The position numbers and the translations under genes are program-made. From assembly GCF_000275845.1 (NCBI RefSeq), contig NW_006766886.1:808238-872237 (forward strand): a stretch of 64,000 nt of DNA. Reading direction: 5' to 3'. The notes under the pieces are model-generated. The model ran no database searches and had not been told where the DNA came from. It worked only from the letters and a program-made list of their open reading frames with translations. The first letter of the stretch is position 1, and each line of letters starts with the position of its first letter. Shown piece after piece: positions 11,327-23,305 of the stretch. The DNA is from Dichomitus squalens LYAD-421 SS1 (taxonomy: Eukaryota; Basidiomycota; Agaricomycetes; Polyporales; Polyporaceae).

Positions 11327-11676
11327 GGAGGGAGGTAGAACAGCGCGCGAAGCGCCACACTTCCGGTTGCATCGCACGGACGGGACTCGAAGCTTGCGCA
11401 GGCCATCCTTTGCGCATCACGATTGCCGGCCACGATGTTCAAGTAGCTCGTCGCGTGGGAGGCGTGACGTATGAAGACCGGTTCGTGAGAGCCCGAGCGG
11501 AGACGTCGTCGACGCCGAAATTGAGCCGCACCGAGCGTGTCGCAGACATTCCGCGGAGACAAATGCAAGCCCTCGGAGTTTCGTCGCAAACGAGGGGGGA
11601 ACGGGTATAGTGTGCAAGTACATACAGCTTCCTGAGAAAAGACTATGACGGCCATCTGCCAGAGTGCGGTTCCCGT

Positions 11677-12234
11677 CTAACCGCTCGCGGTGCTCTTCCG
11701 CTGAGAGATGAGAGGAGACTGCGGGAGACTGGGAGGCAGTGGGGGAGGAGCATCGCTACTGATGATGTCTTGGATGGAAGCCTCAAGGGCGTCGACACGG
11801 CTTGACATTTGGGTCACTACAGGGAACAGGGCGATAGGATCAATAGGCAATCTTCTTAGGGCGCAGATGGTGCACAGGAAGTGGACATACTGCGATCGAG
11901 AATCTGGCTGGACATGTCGTCGAACTTCTGGTCAAGCTGTTCGAGCAGCGACTCCACCTAGGACAGCGGTGCAAAAGAGGAACGACCGTGATCGTTAAAA
12001 CACGTAGCGGGCTCATTAGCGAGGTAAGGGAGTAATGGAGACACTACCGCTGCGTACAAACGCCGTCAATTCGTGAGGGGACGAAATGTCCGGAGCATAT
12101 GTATTTGTTGTGGACTTGTTCGCGCCCACTGTAGTTGAGGAGGCAGTGGACAGCGTCGACTGTGCTGTCTGAGGTCGTGATGCCGGAGCAACATTGAGGG
12201 GAAGAGCGGGAGAAGATTGTGTCGGCGGTGCCAT
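11677..12234 (-). CDS. Heat shock factor-binding protein 1 (HSBP1)
   Basis: Small coiled-coil protein that binds the trimerisation region of heat shock factor and dampens its activity; also linked to the WASH complex. Three exons (12234-12058, 11957-11891, 11816-11677) give 127 residues. The conserved core is spread over all three: SPHELTAF, then VESLLEQLDQKFDDMSSQIL, then MSSRVDALEASIQDI, with the heptad pattern expected of HSBP1. A Ser/Thr/Pro-rich N-terminal region and a short Pro-rich tail flank it. The start chosen is MAPPTQSS; another in-frame ATG at 12303 would add 23 residues. The splice phases fit exactly, so the core model is firm and only the start is uncertain. Confidence 0.88.
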
Positions 12235-13812
12235 TGACTGCGTGCGGTAGGTCCGGAGGATGGACTGTGATTGCGATATTGATTGTCCCGCGAGCGATAG
12301 CACAAGAATTAGAATCGCGGCGGAGAGTGCTAAGCGAGATGAGATATAGTGCGATTAAGCAGCGGATTTTTGGCCGCGAACAATATGTGTAGTCAGGCGG
12401 GAGTACGAGGAGGCGTGGTACAATGTAGACGAGGAGGCTCAGTTCAGACTCTGCGTCAGATCGGCACAGGCCAACCTGGCGCTTGCAGTGCCCGCTCGCG
12501 GAGTATCTAGCCATGCGGAGCAAGGCGGGCTTTCTGTTCGAGCGATAGTTTTCGGGCGGCACGCCAAAGGGGCCTGCCGGAGCGGGAGTCGGAGTTGTGA
12601 GTCTTGACAAGGGACACGATGAGATCTGGCCGTCGGGTCCGTGCATGGTTGACTGCGGTGTGGCGTGCAGGCTTCTTGTCGCTGTCTGTCGTTCTCCTTG
12701 ATCTCCTCAGTCGACCGTCTATCTCTGAAACATATCGACGCCTCCATGTATTGTCTGTGTTGGCCCTTGATATCATCCACTTTCATTAGTCTCCATAATG
12801 AACGGGTATCACTCCGTCAATCCTCAATCGCTCGACAAGATTGCCAACATTGCGCCGAGTCACCTTCCCCGTCTTAGTGTTACGTGTTCGGCAGCCCTCT
12901 TTTGTTTCGCTGGAGTCAATGCTCGAAATAGCAGTCGCCGCACCGCCTCGCAAAGTTACCATCTTGCACCCTGTGGCAGCCTCCTGTGAGTTGTCAAAAC
13001 AATTGCTGACTATACTGACGCTCATTTAGTTTTGGTTTGGAACGTGTCTTCGCCTGACAAATCGGCCTCAACATGGCTAACCTATCTTGCGCCGAAGTAC
13101 CGAATGTCGCCCTCGGGAATGAGTTCAGCAAACAAAAACAGGCCCGCATGTCTCACCATCAAGGGTTGACGAGAATCTGGATTATTGTCTATGCATCATC
13201 GTTCCGCCTCGGACGCCCCGTTCAGGGTAGTCCCTGTTCAGGAATCGCGCCAGTCGCTGGTCCATGGGACCTGTCGAGCGGCTCCGCTCTTTTCGCACTT
13301 TGGGTTTCGCCCGCTCCTATCCGTGACCTTGTTGGTCTTGCTTCAGGCCCTCCCCAAAATGCATGGCGAGCTCCGAGAGGGGCTTGTTTCGAATGAGATA
13401 CGAGTAGGTTGTCGGCTTCACGCTCAGGGATCGATGTCGATAAGCGATTCGTTACATCCGGAGCCGGGCGCAGAGGGCGCAGCGCTGGCGGGCGATGCGC
13501 AGTGACCCGACGCCGTGCGTAACGTCAACCCTTCATTTCTTACCATGCACATTGATACCCGGCGATTGCCTTTACGCGTATTGACAAATTTGGATCATCA
13601 TCCATCCTCGCTTGACAGATTCGTCATGCCTCATACACAAAACAATACGGAAAGTTTCCCTGCCTCCCGGTCGCTCCGCATAAGGCCGTGGTAGTATATA
13701 AGGCACGGGCGGGTGACTCACTCGACGGTGCGACACGTCCTTCCTTCTTGCGCTTGTGTTTTTGTACCACTCCTGTCGTCCACCTTACCTCTCCACTAGT
13801 AACTGTACAACC
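12235..13812. other. Intergenic with an unassigned minus-strand ORF
   Basis: Contains the HSBP1 5' flank and the terpene synthase 1 promoter. A minus-strand ORF at 13025-12786 reads KEGCRTRNTKTGKVTRR and RNVGNLVERLRIDG before a stop. It has reasonable protein composition, but I know no family and find no clean upstream exon. Nothing else is supported. Confidence 0.35.
13695..13702 (+). promoter_or_regulatory. TATA box of sesquiterpene synthase 1
   Basis: The sequence tatataag lies 111-118 bp upstream of the ATG at 13813. This is a suitable spacing for transcription start plus a short 5' UTR. Confidence 0.6.
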
Positions 13813-15093
13813 ATGGCTGTAACTCCTGCTCCCGTCAACGGCTCGGACTCGACAAAGGAGATCATCCTCAAGTTCCCCGACTTCATCTCCCCCATCCCGT
13901 ATCCTCTCCGGTGTCATCCGCAGGAACGCGAAGTGTCTCGCCAATCAGAAGAATGGCTCCTCAGCATGGCCAACTTCTCGGAGAAGCAGCGCGCCAAGTT
14001 CCTTACGCTCAACGCTGGTCTCCTCAGTGGCTGGTGCTATATCGACTGCACGTTTGACGAGCTCCGCGTCTGCACCGACTTCATGAACTTCCTCTTCACC
14101 CTCGACGATTGGACGGACGAGTTCGACACGACGGGCACGCGTGGCCTGGCGGAGTGTGTCATGAACACGCTATACTTCCCTGACACATACAAGTCCGACA
14201 CCGCCGCGCACCGCCTGACCAAGTCGTAAGTGTTCCTGTGCTATATCGTGTCCCGCCGTTCCCAGGGCTTGTCTGGTCCACTCGGGTAGCAATGTCGTGT
14301 TGCTCACGTGACGTTTCTTTTTGTCTTCCTGTCGCTAGGTTCTGGGAGCGCATGCGCGCGACCGCGGGACCTGGCTGCCAGCAACGCCTCCTGTCAACGC
14401 TGGATACGTACTTCCAGGCCATCATGCAGCAGGCCGCTGATCGCGGCTCCCGCAACATTCCTGACCTTGAGGAGTACATCTTACTCCGCAGGGATACGAG
14501 CGGCTGCAAGACTGGTTTCGCGTTCATCGAGTATGCTGCGAACATTGACCTTCCGGACGAGGTCATTGAGCACCCGATCATCAAGGCCATGTCCGACTCG
14601 ACGAACGATCTTGTTTCGTGGGCGAACGTGAGTCAATGATGTTCCTTGATCGCCCTGCGAGTACTGGTTTACGGGATCTCCGATCGCTACAGGACGTCCT
14701 CTCGTACAACGCGGAACAATCGCGCGGAGACGTGAGTGTTCATGTAACAACTCGTTGCTGCTTTGTTCACATGCTAACGGGCGGTCGTCGTAGACGCACA
14801 ACCTCGTCTGTGTCCTCATGCACCAGAACAACGTCGACCGCCAGGAGGCCATCGAGCAGGCGGGCGAGCTCTGGAGGAAGACCCTCGATTACTACTTCGA
14901 ATGCCATAAGGCGCTCCCGTCGTGGGGCCCCGAGATCGACCGCGCCGTCGCGCTCTACGTCCAGGGCCTTGACGACTGGATCATCGCGAACGCGGAGTGG
15001 TCGTTCGAGACCGAGCGCTACTTCGGCAAGGAGGGCCCCACCGTGAAGAAGACGCGCCAGATCCCACTCCTTCCCCAGCGCGTCCGTGCTTGA
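13813..15093 (+). CDS. Sesquiterpene synthase 1 (class I terpene cyclase)
   Basis: Cyclises farnesyl diphosphate by Mg-dependent loss of diphosphate; the product cannot be told from sequence. Four exons (13813-14228, 14339-14627, 14693-14731, 14794-15093) give 347 residues, normal for agaricomycete enzymes. The Asp-rich metal site is LDDWTDE with D98, D99, D102 and E103. The NSE triad is NDVLSYNAE with N235, S239 and E243, formed across the second intron. The diphosphate-sensing Arg-Tyr pair is R323-Y324. All catalytic motifs are intact. The third intron falls inside RGD|THN and is missing from the paralog at 27.5 kb, whose other two introns match in place and phase. No P450 or other tailoring gene adjoins it. 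Confidence 0.95.
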
Positions 15094-18000
15094 GTGCGCG
15101 GTCGCGGCAGTCGCACCGTCTGCTGCGGCGCCTAGGCGTTAGAGGTGAGCGCACATATAGAACTTTGCAGGGCGTCAGAGGGCTGACGGGCTGCGTGTGT
15201 CATGCAGGTTGCTTTCCGTCGCACGACAGTATGCGGACCGGGGCGCTGTACCGACACCGCGTGCCCCTCTCTCAAAAGCGCACCACCATCACCACGACCG
15301 ATACGACCATGGCATGTTGTCATGGTCTCCCCGCTGCGCCGCATGTGGCGTACCCGGGCCCGACATAGAGTAGTAGACCAATGCGAGTATGCAGTAATGA
15401 GGTAGAAACCTACAGCAGCGCTAACTTCGTTCTCGCTATCCCCTATTCGTTCGTTTTATTCGCGTCTTCCTGTCATTTATTTTTTTCGGCTTTCCGTTCC
15501 CCGCACATCGTTATTCCTGCGCCTCTTTGGAGAACTTACACCTTCGTTTTAGTAATGTCTCACAGAAGTGTAGCACCACCAGTCGTGTATCTAGATTTTA
15601 TCACTCTACATCTGTCGCGGCATGCACGATTTGCATGCTCGCATCCGGATCCGCCAACGAAGTGCATCCATTGCTACCAGTGTTCGCGCTATCTTTGACC
15701 TCTTCGTTGGACGGGCCACTTTGACCTCCGACGCCAGCTCAAAGTCCGCCAATGAGCTGTCTCTGTACGAAAGTTTCGCGGACTAGGCTTCAGGAACAAT
15801 CCGACGAGCTCGCATCAGTGTGAGAAAGGTGTACCAAGTGACTGGTGTGTCCTGAACATGGGCCGTTGCAAGCGGGAAGGGGCACATTCAAATCGCCTCG
15901 TGGTGTGGCGGCGTTCTGCCAACTCTCCACTATGTGGTACCAAATATCTCCTTCTATAGGCACCCGCAAGAACCAGGTCGTAGGAGGAGATTGGACTGAC
16001 TGTTTGGGCGAGTGTGGGAGCGGACGAAGCAGGAGAACGTGTGCAATTCGTTCGCGCCTGCACGTTTCGCAGCCTTCCTCCTTCCGCAGCGACGTCCCAG
16101 GCATGGCGGCCGCTTCCCCCGGACCGACCCGGCCGGACTTTGAAAAGTGGGGTGGCCCCAGACCGACTGACAGAGCTCGGTGCGTTCAGCTCTTTGCAAC
16201 CGTCTGTCTACGTACGAATGCCAGTGTCTCGGTGGCATGCACTCGTCAACTGCTGCCTGAACGTTCTGCAAACTTGTGTGGTGCCCGCCGGACAATTATG
16301 GCGTCGACATGTCCATCATGGGCACCCTTTGCAGCTCAGCGAATCATGCGGCTTCCGCCCGCGACGGTTTTGCCCTGATCTTCGCTGCACGTTCAGTCCC
16401 ACCGTGATACAGACAAGAGCCAAGAGCCAATTGCTGCTGCTCCGACATGGGCCCGTATGTTGTGCGTGATCTTGTCCTCTTGCTGGCTGCGCTTTGTACT
16501 GTCTAATATGAGCAATTCAGAAGGCGACAGCGTCTGTCCACTGCCAGTTAGAGCTCACGCTGGGCATCGACGCGCGCGCATCCCGCGATCCCGATGGTCC
16601 AGCCTCCCCAGCCACCGTCCTCCGAATCTCGAGACGTCGGTCTGTGTATTTCGCCCCGACGCAGCGACCGCAATATTCGGGCGTACGTGGGCTGACAGTC
16701 GAAACACGACGACGGACCATTGACGATGTCCAACAGAGCTACCACTGCTCGCGAGGCGCACGCACTGACACCATCTGCACACGAGACCCCGCTCAATCAC
16801 CAGGTTCACGTCCTTGGTGTGCGTGTGCGGGGAAGGCCGAACGCTCGGGCTTGGGCCGAAGGGCAATGTTCACTCAACTGCCCCAACTGAAGCCGGTGCG
16901 AAAGTTGCAACGCAGAACGGGGCAGCGTAGGGCCCTCTCTCTGGCTCTGCGGCTAAGATTTCTCGAGTCGGGGTTTCACGGGGCAACGTTCGCACTTCAG
17001 TGTGCAGATGTTTGCTATTCCAGAAGGGTTCCATGACGAGCCCCGGATTGTCTGGGTCTTGGTCTGCCCCGAGAGAGTCCACCCTCGGCCATTCGGCTAT
17101 GGCTGTTGTCACAACATGGTGCTACGCGGACACGATCGCCCCTTCTGTTCGTTTTCGGCTCCTTGCCAATGTGTCAACGGCCCGCACCGAAGACAGCTTC
17201 GTGCTGCGCTGACAGCCGCCATCCGCTTACCCGGAAGGCGGTACGCTCTTCTCGCTTGGAGCCCGCTCGCGCTTCCTCGGATCGTCACCTCGATATCGTC
17301 GTCTTGCAGTGCGGTGTCTCTCCTGCTCGTCATCTTTCACGCGCTGGCTGGGGCCGACATACTGGCGGATTGCAGTTTCCCGGAGGGGGTTGTCGGAGTC
17401 GGCTGTGGGCTAATCGGGGGTGTCTGTCCATGGTACTATTCATTTCCCCTGCGTACCCCACTGGTCCTCTAAACAAGGCACTACCTAAGTCTCCGGTGTG
17501 CATGCTTCGAGCGGTCTTTGAATGTTCCTGACCGTCGACACGCAGTGGACTCCCCTGACATGGAGCGCCTGAACTTGAAAACAGCACTTCGACGTCTACG
17601 CTGACCGACTCAATAGCCAAAACAGCGGTTGAAGGGCGCTATTCTTCCCTTCGGACCACCGTACGAGGCTTTTCGCACACCAAGACCGCACGTTCGCCTT
17701 ACCACGGTAGCACGAGGACGATTCCAGAGCGCGCTCTTCTCTACCCCTGTCGGCTATCGGCATGCCCTCGCTGAACGTTGACTGGTGACCACCGGCTCGA
17801 ACTCGCCTCGGTCAGTGCCGCTATCATCTTCCGCTCAGTACTCATATCGTCCACGGCCGAATGTATTTTTGCGCGGGGATCGTTCGTCGGCCGCAATTAC
17901 TAGACAGTGCGGTTGCGCCCCATATCGGCGCCATCGATCAGGGTGGGCGCGATACACGTGTTCGAACCCACAAGCTACTTCCCCTTCTCTGCGTTCAGGT

Positions 18001-21000
18001 GGGAAGCGGGCTCGCTGGAGGGGGCTACTCGTCTGCTCCCAACGCAACGGTGCTACGTCATTGCCTTCTCCCGCGACTTCGCTACGGACCATCGACCATC
18101 GACACATCGACGGAAATCTGCGATCGATAGGTGACGCGAATTTACATGGCTCGCCTTGGTGAGTCTATCTTACGCCGATCTCCCTCTCGCGCGTCGCCCA
18201 CGCCCAGTGTCTCGCTCGCGAGGCAGTATGCGGTGTTGTGTGTTCAGGTTTCTAGAACGCGGCATGTTCTGGACTACGCTGTTGTGAGCGGATCTAGGAG
18301 TAGGCTTGGTTTGTTGGCGAGCCGTGCGTGTGCAGGAAGGCAGACTCACTTGAGAGCCCGGCGCTCCCATGATGCCATCGCTCTGCTATTACCTAAAGTT
18401 GTGCAAGGCATTACTCATAGAGAGAGCCCGTTTTCCTTGGCAGGCTGAAGCCGTTGTGGCGTTTCCGCTTTAGGCTTCACAGTCCGCTATCCTCCTCTCA
18501 GCTCTTCTAGGAAGACCCAGACCGGTCGTGGGCAGCACCGTTCGGTGGAGAGACGGAGCTAGGGAGAACAACGGCAGGCAAAGCAGCGATTGGCTGCCTG
18601 CAGGCTACTCAGCTTCGACTCGTGGCGTACCCTTTTGTGGCCGGTTCCGTCCTGCCGTTGGGAAGCGCAGCTCTACTCATGGCACTCGGTTCACACATCC
18701 CACTGGGCGCCATCGGTTCGTCCTCCGTTTTACCCGTCGTTGTTCCCGCGAACTGTTGTCCTGAGCATGACGGGAATGAGATTAATGCCTGTGCAGTGCG
18801 CGAGTGTCTGTCGTCCTGCCAGATAGCTATGTCTCATATCGCCGTCTTCAAGCTTCACCCGCCTGTGCGTCATTCCTGCGAAGCGTCGGATGGTGTTGCT
18901 TGTCACCTCGACGTCAGTGTATCACCCTTCGTAGCGGTTGCTGGGAACGCTCAACGGTCATATGTCCGTTTCTTGCTCGAGTGCACCGCCTGATGTGTAC
19001 GTACCAATGTGTTCCTGCAGAGCACAAGATTGAGGAGGCACGATAGCCCAAGTGCCACTGACGGATCAAACCCTAAAGCAAGGTTCATCTTTGTTAGCTG
19101 TGGTAAGGTGAGGTACAAATTTTCGCCTTCCGGGCAACTTTTGCATTCCCGCCGAGGTTGAGGTTCTCTTTTGCGTACGTACAACGAGGCCTTCTACCTC
19201 CTCTCCTCAGCAGCTTCTCAGGCCTCGGCTTTCTGCGGGTCTCTATTGCCAAGAACTCGAAGACGATCGAGAGATGAGGCAAAGTCAGTGTGTCAGCGGG
19301 GGTAGCGCGGGAAGATGTGGACCATGCGGGGACATATTGATTCCGCGAACCGTTAGGTTCACAAAGAAGTCGGGACCGCCGGTGAATTTCTGGCACGCTG
19401 ACTTTCGGGCACGCTTCGGCCCCCTTGTCTACAGCTTCCGTGGTCAATTCTCCCAAGTCAATCTGTCTTTTCGCGCCCCCTACCCGTCCTCAACCTCAGA
19501 CGCGCTCTCAAACAGATGCAGAGCCTAGCCTGGCGCCTTGGCCCGGCGACCAATCTGCGGTCAAGGCGAGGATAACGGGGCATCAGCGCATCTAATGAAC
19601 AGATGTCGAGCAGACCTCCGACGGCGGACGCGATGTTCTCGGGGAACGGCGGGGATAGACCTCCTCCTTGTTTCTCTTTTGGACCCTTCCATGTCTCTGC
19701 TTGTGGCGTCCCCCCGACATCCCCAGGCCTAGAAGACACAGTGTGTACCTGGCTGAAGTTTGCCGGCGAACTGGCCCCCTTCGCAAGTATGGGCATGCGT
19801 TTCAAGGAATGCCACCGATGCATCGCCCTTGCACGTAACGTCCCTGCTGCTGAGGACCTTTCATTGTTGCTTCCAATAGACTGCGAACGTGATGGTGCCT
19901 GCATGAGTTGCAAGACCGCTATTCTCTGTCGCGGCAGATGAGGCGGGTGGAGTAGGTTATAGCTGACGATGCTCTAGTGAGTCACGATATGCGAGCGGTG
20001 CGAATAGTGCTGATCATGGAGCAGCTGTCTCCAAACAGAAGTAGCGTCGACGGCTGCAGTTGACGGGAGCAGCAATGAAGACACGAAGTAGCACGCGCGA
20101 GCTTCGGAAAGGGGCTGCTAGGCCAGCGGCTGGGACGATGTCAAGGAGCCGAGTAGATGGCTGGCCCGGTGTTCAAGTCCAGAAGGGGTCGAAGGGATGT
20201 AGTGCTTTCAATCGCGGCATCGCGGACTTTGAACTATCCTCATACGGAGATCATCTGGAGGGGAATGACCGATTACGTCGATGAACTCAACGTCGAGAAC
20301 CACTATCAAAGAGACAGCACGAGCCGGCGGCGAAAATGCGCGGGACCTACGGAACCTCCCACTGAGTAGAAAAGGGTATAGCTAAACTTGACCCGAGGGC
20401 TCGAGGTAGGTCTCTTGCTTATCAATGAATCGATGGGACGTATGACCCTGAGGATGTCAAAGGACAATGAAGAACGAATGCAAGAGGTAACGACTGTTCG
20501 TCAGTGCCTGTTTGGCCGGATTCCTGACACGAGAATGGACATTCGGGGCCCCCTTGATCCTGTGCGCTTGAATGAGTCACGCTCTCTGCATTTGCCCCAT
20601 TGCCGTTTCGTGCAAATACTTACAAAGTCCAAATTGCATCAGACAGGCCAAGACGCGAACCAGCTTCTCTTCGGAAATTGTCATGCGGAACCTGCGCTTA
20701 CGGCAACCCACGTCGAGAACGAGGCGCTTTCGCTTCCCACTCAGCCGGGTCACCCTCCGACAGTGCGGACGGGAGTAGGTTCCAGCATTTTATTCTCCCT
20801 CTCACCGATCGAGTCGTTGCCACGCGTTCGACCGCACCATTACATGGTATATGGAGCATGTGACAAGTCGGCCATTTTTGAGCAGGCGGCATTGATGGCC
20901 TCGATTCGCACTGGGAGCGCAAGCAAGTATTGCAAGCACCACGTTACCACTGGGACTTGACACGATTTCGCAGGGAGCGCCGCGGAGCCAGAATGATCGC

Positions 21001-21329
21001 AGCAACAACTCATACGGAGCTTTCAGATAGGACCGGCGTTCAACCCATTGTGGAGGCGGAGGCAAGTTTATGGTGGAACTGACGCTGTACCTCAAAACAG
21101 GAAGTCGGACCTGGAAGACTGCCACACTCAGCTGTATTGTGTAAAACGACCGTTTGGTGCGTGGCGAATTGATCGATGTTACACTTACTTCTCGTTGTCA
21201 CTTCCGAAGAAGAAGAGTTCGTGACTGGGAGCGGCTTTTCCTATAACTAGGGCCCGTCTCAGTGGAGGCACAACAACTCCCCTCTTCCCCTCTGGACATT
21301 GCTTGACGATCGCGACTGCCACGACTGCA
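15094..21329. other. Long stretch without a recognisable gene
   Basis: About 6.2 kb with only short overlapping ORFs in all frames. I found no exon series with consistent splice sites, no reverse transcriptase, integrase or transposase motifs, no terminal repeats and no tRNA. It may be decayed mobile-element or gene DNA, or it may hold genes too divergent to recognise by eye. Confidence 0.4.
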
Positions 21330-22993
21330 ATGGCTATGTCTACAGACACCCCATTATTCGAAGGCTTTGTCGACACGACCATGGACGCCCTGCGCCTCAT
21401 CGAGGTTTGTCTCCTCGCCTTCGTTGGTCAAACTGTCGGCGAGGCTGACCGTAATGCCTCCGCCCGCGTCTCTTCTTCCCGGGCTCTCATTGACCCACAG
21501 GCTGCGCGCAGAGGTTTGATCCCCAGGGTCACCCGTCGCTTGAATGACTTCGAGCGGCGCACTATGGTCAAAAGCGGAGCCGTCTTCATCTTCAGCGTCG
21601 AGGAGAGCGGCATCAAACGATGGACGGAAGGCTTGGCCTGGTCCCAATCCCGTATTTCTGGAAACTTTCTCGTATGCGCTGTTGCCCGCCCTCGCACGTG
21701 GGACAGTTCTGACAATTCCGTTAGCTCTATCGGGAGGTCGCGGACCGAAGTGCTCGCACTTCACAACAGCTCGCGGACATACCAATGTACCCACACAGGG
21801 CCCACCTTCCGGAACCACAGCTCAGCTACAAGCCGCGCGGCCTCGTGAAGAAGGTATTAGCTATGTCTGTTTTCGAATTGGCCGCATGAAGCTAATGGTC
21901 AGCAGACAATCACGGTCAAGATAGACGGGTCCGATTATCACCTCATCTCCTATTACACCCAAGAAGACCTCGCTACCGGCCTTTTGCGGAGGCCGACAAG
22001 CCACCCAGATCTCATGGCGATCGAAATCCCTCCGGAGCTCACGCGGTCAACGAACTTCCGCTATCCGCCAAATCTTGAAGAAGCCCATGAGACAGTGGGT
22101 TCCCATGGGTGAGCGAGTTCTCGCAGATCCTAAGCTAGACGACCTCTCTGACGCTTACAATCGTGGTGACGTTCAGCAGCGACAGAGACGCGATTGATCA
22201 TCAGACGGTTCACGCACCTGGGATGTCTCCTCCCTCTCCAGGAATGTCAGGGAGTATACCATCTTCGCCCATTGGCGAGGACTCCTCGGGCATCCCGCAC
22301 AACGCGTTCACGCGTCACCCCGGTGACACCTCAGGATACTACTACCATGGCCAGACTCGGCTGGCCTCACTCGACACGGGGATCACAAGCACGTCCGCTC
22401 AGGGACACTCTTCGGTATCACCGCTCGCGGGCATTCCCACCAGCCCCCGCGCGCATCCATACGCAAGGAGAACCACGGGCACCTCGCCGTCTTCCTGGCA
22501 GTCCTCGGTCCACGGAGCGTATGACTCGCTTGGTACGCCGTCCTCTGCAGCGGCGATGTACTCTAGCCCCGCCTACTCCAGCCACACGCACCTCACCTCC
22601 GCGTACGATCAGCGCCGCGACAGCTGGGCTTCACATGCTGCGCTGCACCACGAGCCTCGGGGATTGGCAGACGGGGGCTCCGATGGGTCTGGTCCCGCGG
22701 TTTTGTCGTGGTCTCCCACAGGATCCCCCATACTCGGTCAAACGCTCGCATCAGCTCCAGCCGTCGCCTTCTCCGCTGCGGCAAACTTGCCGGCGGGCAG
22801 GGCGCGCGATCATTTCCGCGTGCGCTCGTACCCTTCGATGCAGTGGCAGTACGAGCATGCAAGTGTCCTTCCTCATTCGTCGCAGGTGCACCACCATCCG
22901 TTACCGTACGCTCTAGAACGGGGCGCGACAGCAGCCAGCGCGGGAGGATTCCACAGGTATGGCGGCGGAGAAGGGGCTCACGCCGACCGCTAG
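21330..22993 (+). CDS. Gti1/Pac2 (WOPR) family transcription factor
   Basis: DNA-binding regulator of the Wor1/Ryp1/Pac2 family, which controls morphological switching and development in fungi. Five exons (21330-21404, 21501-21671, 21725-21853, 21906-22108, 22177-22993) give 464 residues. The first WOPR half reads PLFEGFVDTTMDALRLIE, ARRGLIPRVTRRLNDFERR and ESGIKRWTEGLAWSQSRISG. The second half reads TITVKIDGSDYHLISYYTQE. The remainder, from about residue 190, is a Ser/Pro/His-rich disordered region, usual for the family. The ATG at 21330 (MAMSTDTP) is chosen because it precedes the domain with no earlier in-frame ATG; a second ATG lies at 21336. Its targets cannot be read from this window. 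Confidence 0.94.
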
Positions 22994-23305
22994 TTGGGGC
23001 GGAGAACGTAAGCGGACTATATCTCGGACACGCACGCACCGGAACTGAGACTTGTACTATTCTATTGCGGGTTTTGAGAGCATTTGTTGTAATCGTGAAC
23101 GTAACACTATCCACCCTGTACTGCTGTTGATTGGTTGTCAACTCCTAGAGGCGCAGGCGCGAACACCCAGACGAGCGGACACCCTTTCCACAACGTGATT
23201 GTTCGTTTTAGCATCTTCTCTGAGAAAACATGCGGCGGCTGTGATGCGTCAATACATAACATGCAACGATAGGAAGGCAGGGAAAATGTGCCAATAGCGT
23301 CAGGT

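Larger units (their letters stand above)
9724..11676. other. Intergenic or unresolved minus-strand gene
   Basis: About 2 kb with no complete recognisable gene. The minus strand has exon-like segments described separately at 10251-10418 and 11215-11326. A further minus-strand stretch near 10780-10900 reads DDARIHEIHHALGL and then GSEVPIMIGGK. That resembles the start of an aldehyde-dehydrogenase-type domain, but the space is too small for such an enzyme. It could be a decayed gene or a short unknown one. Confidence 0.35.
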
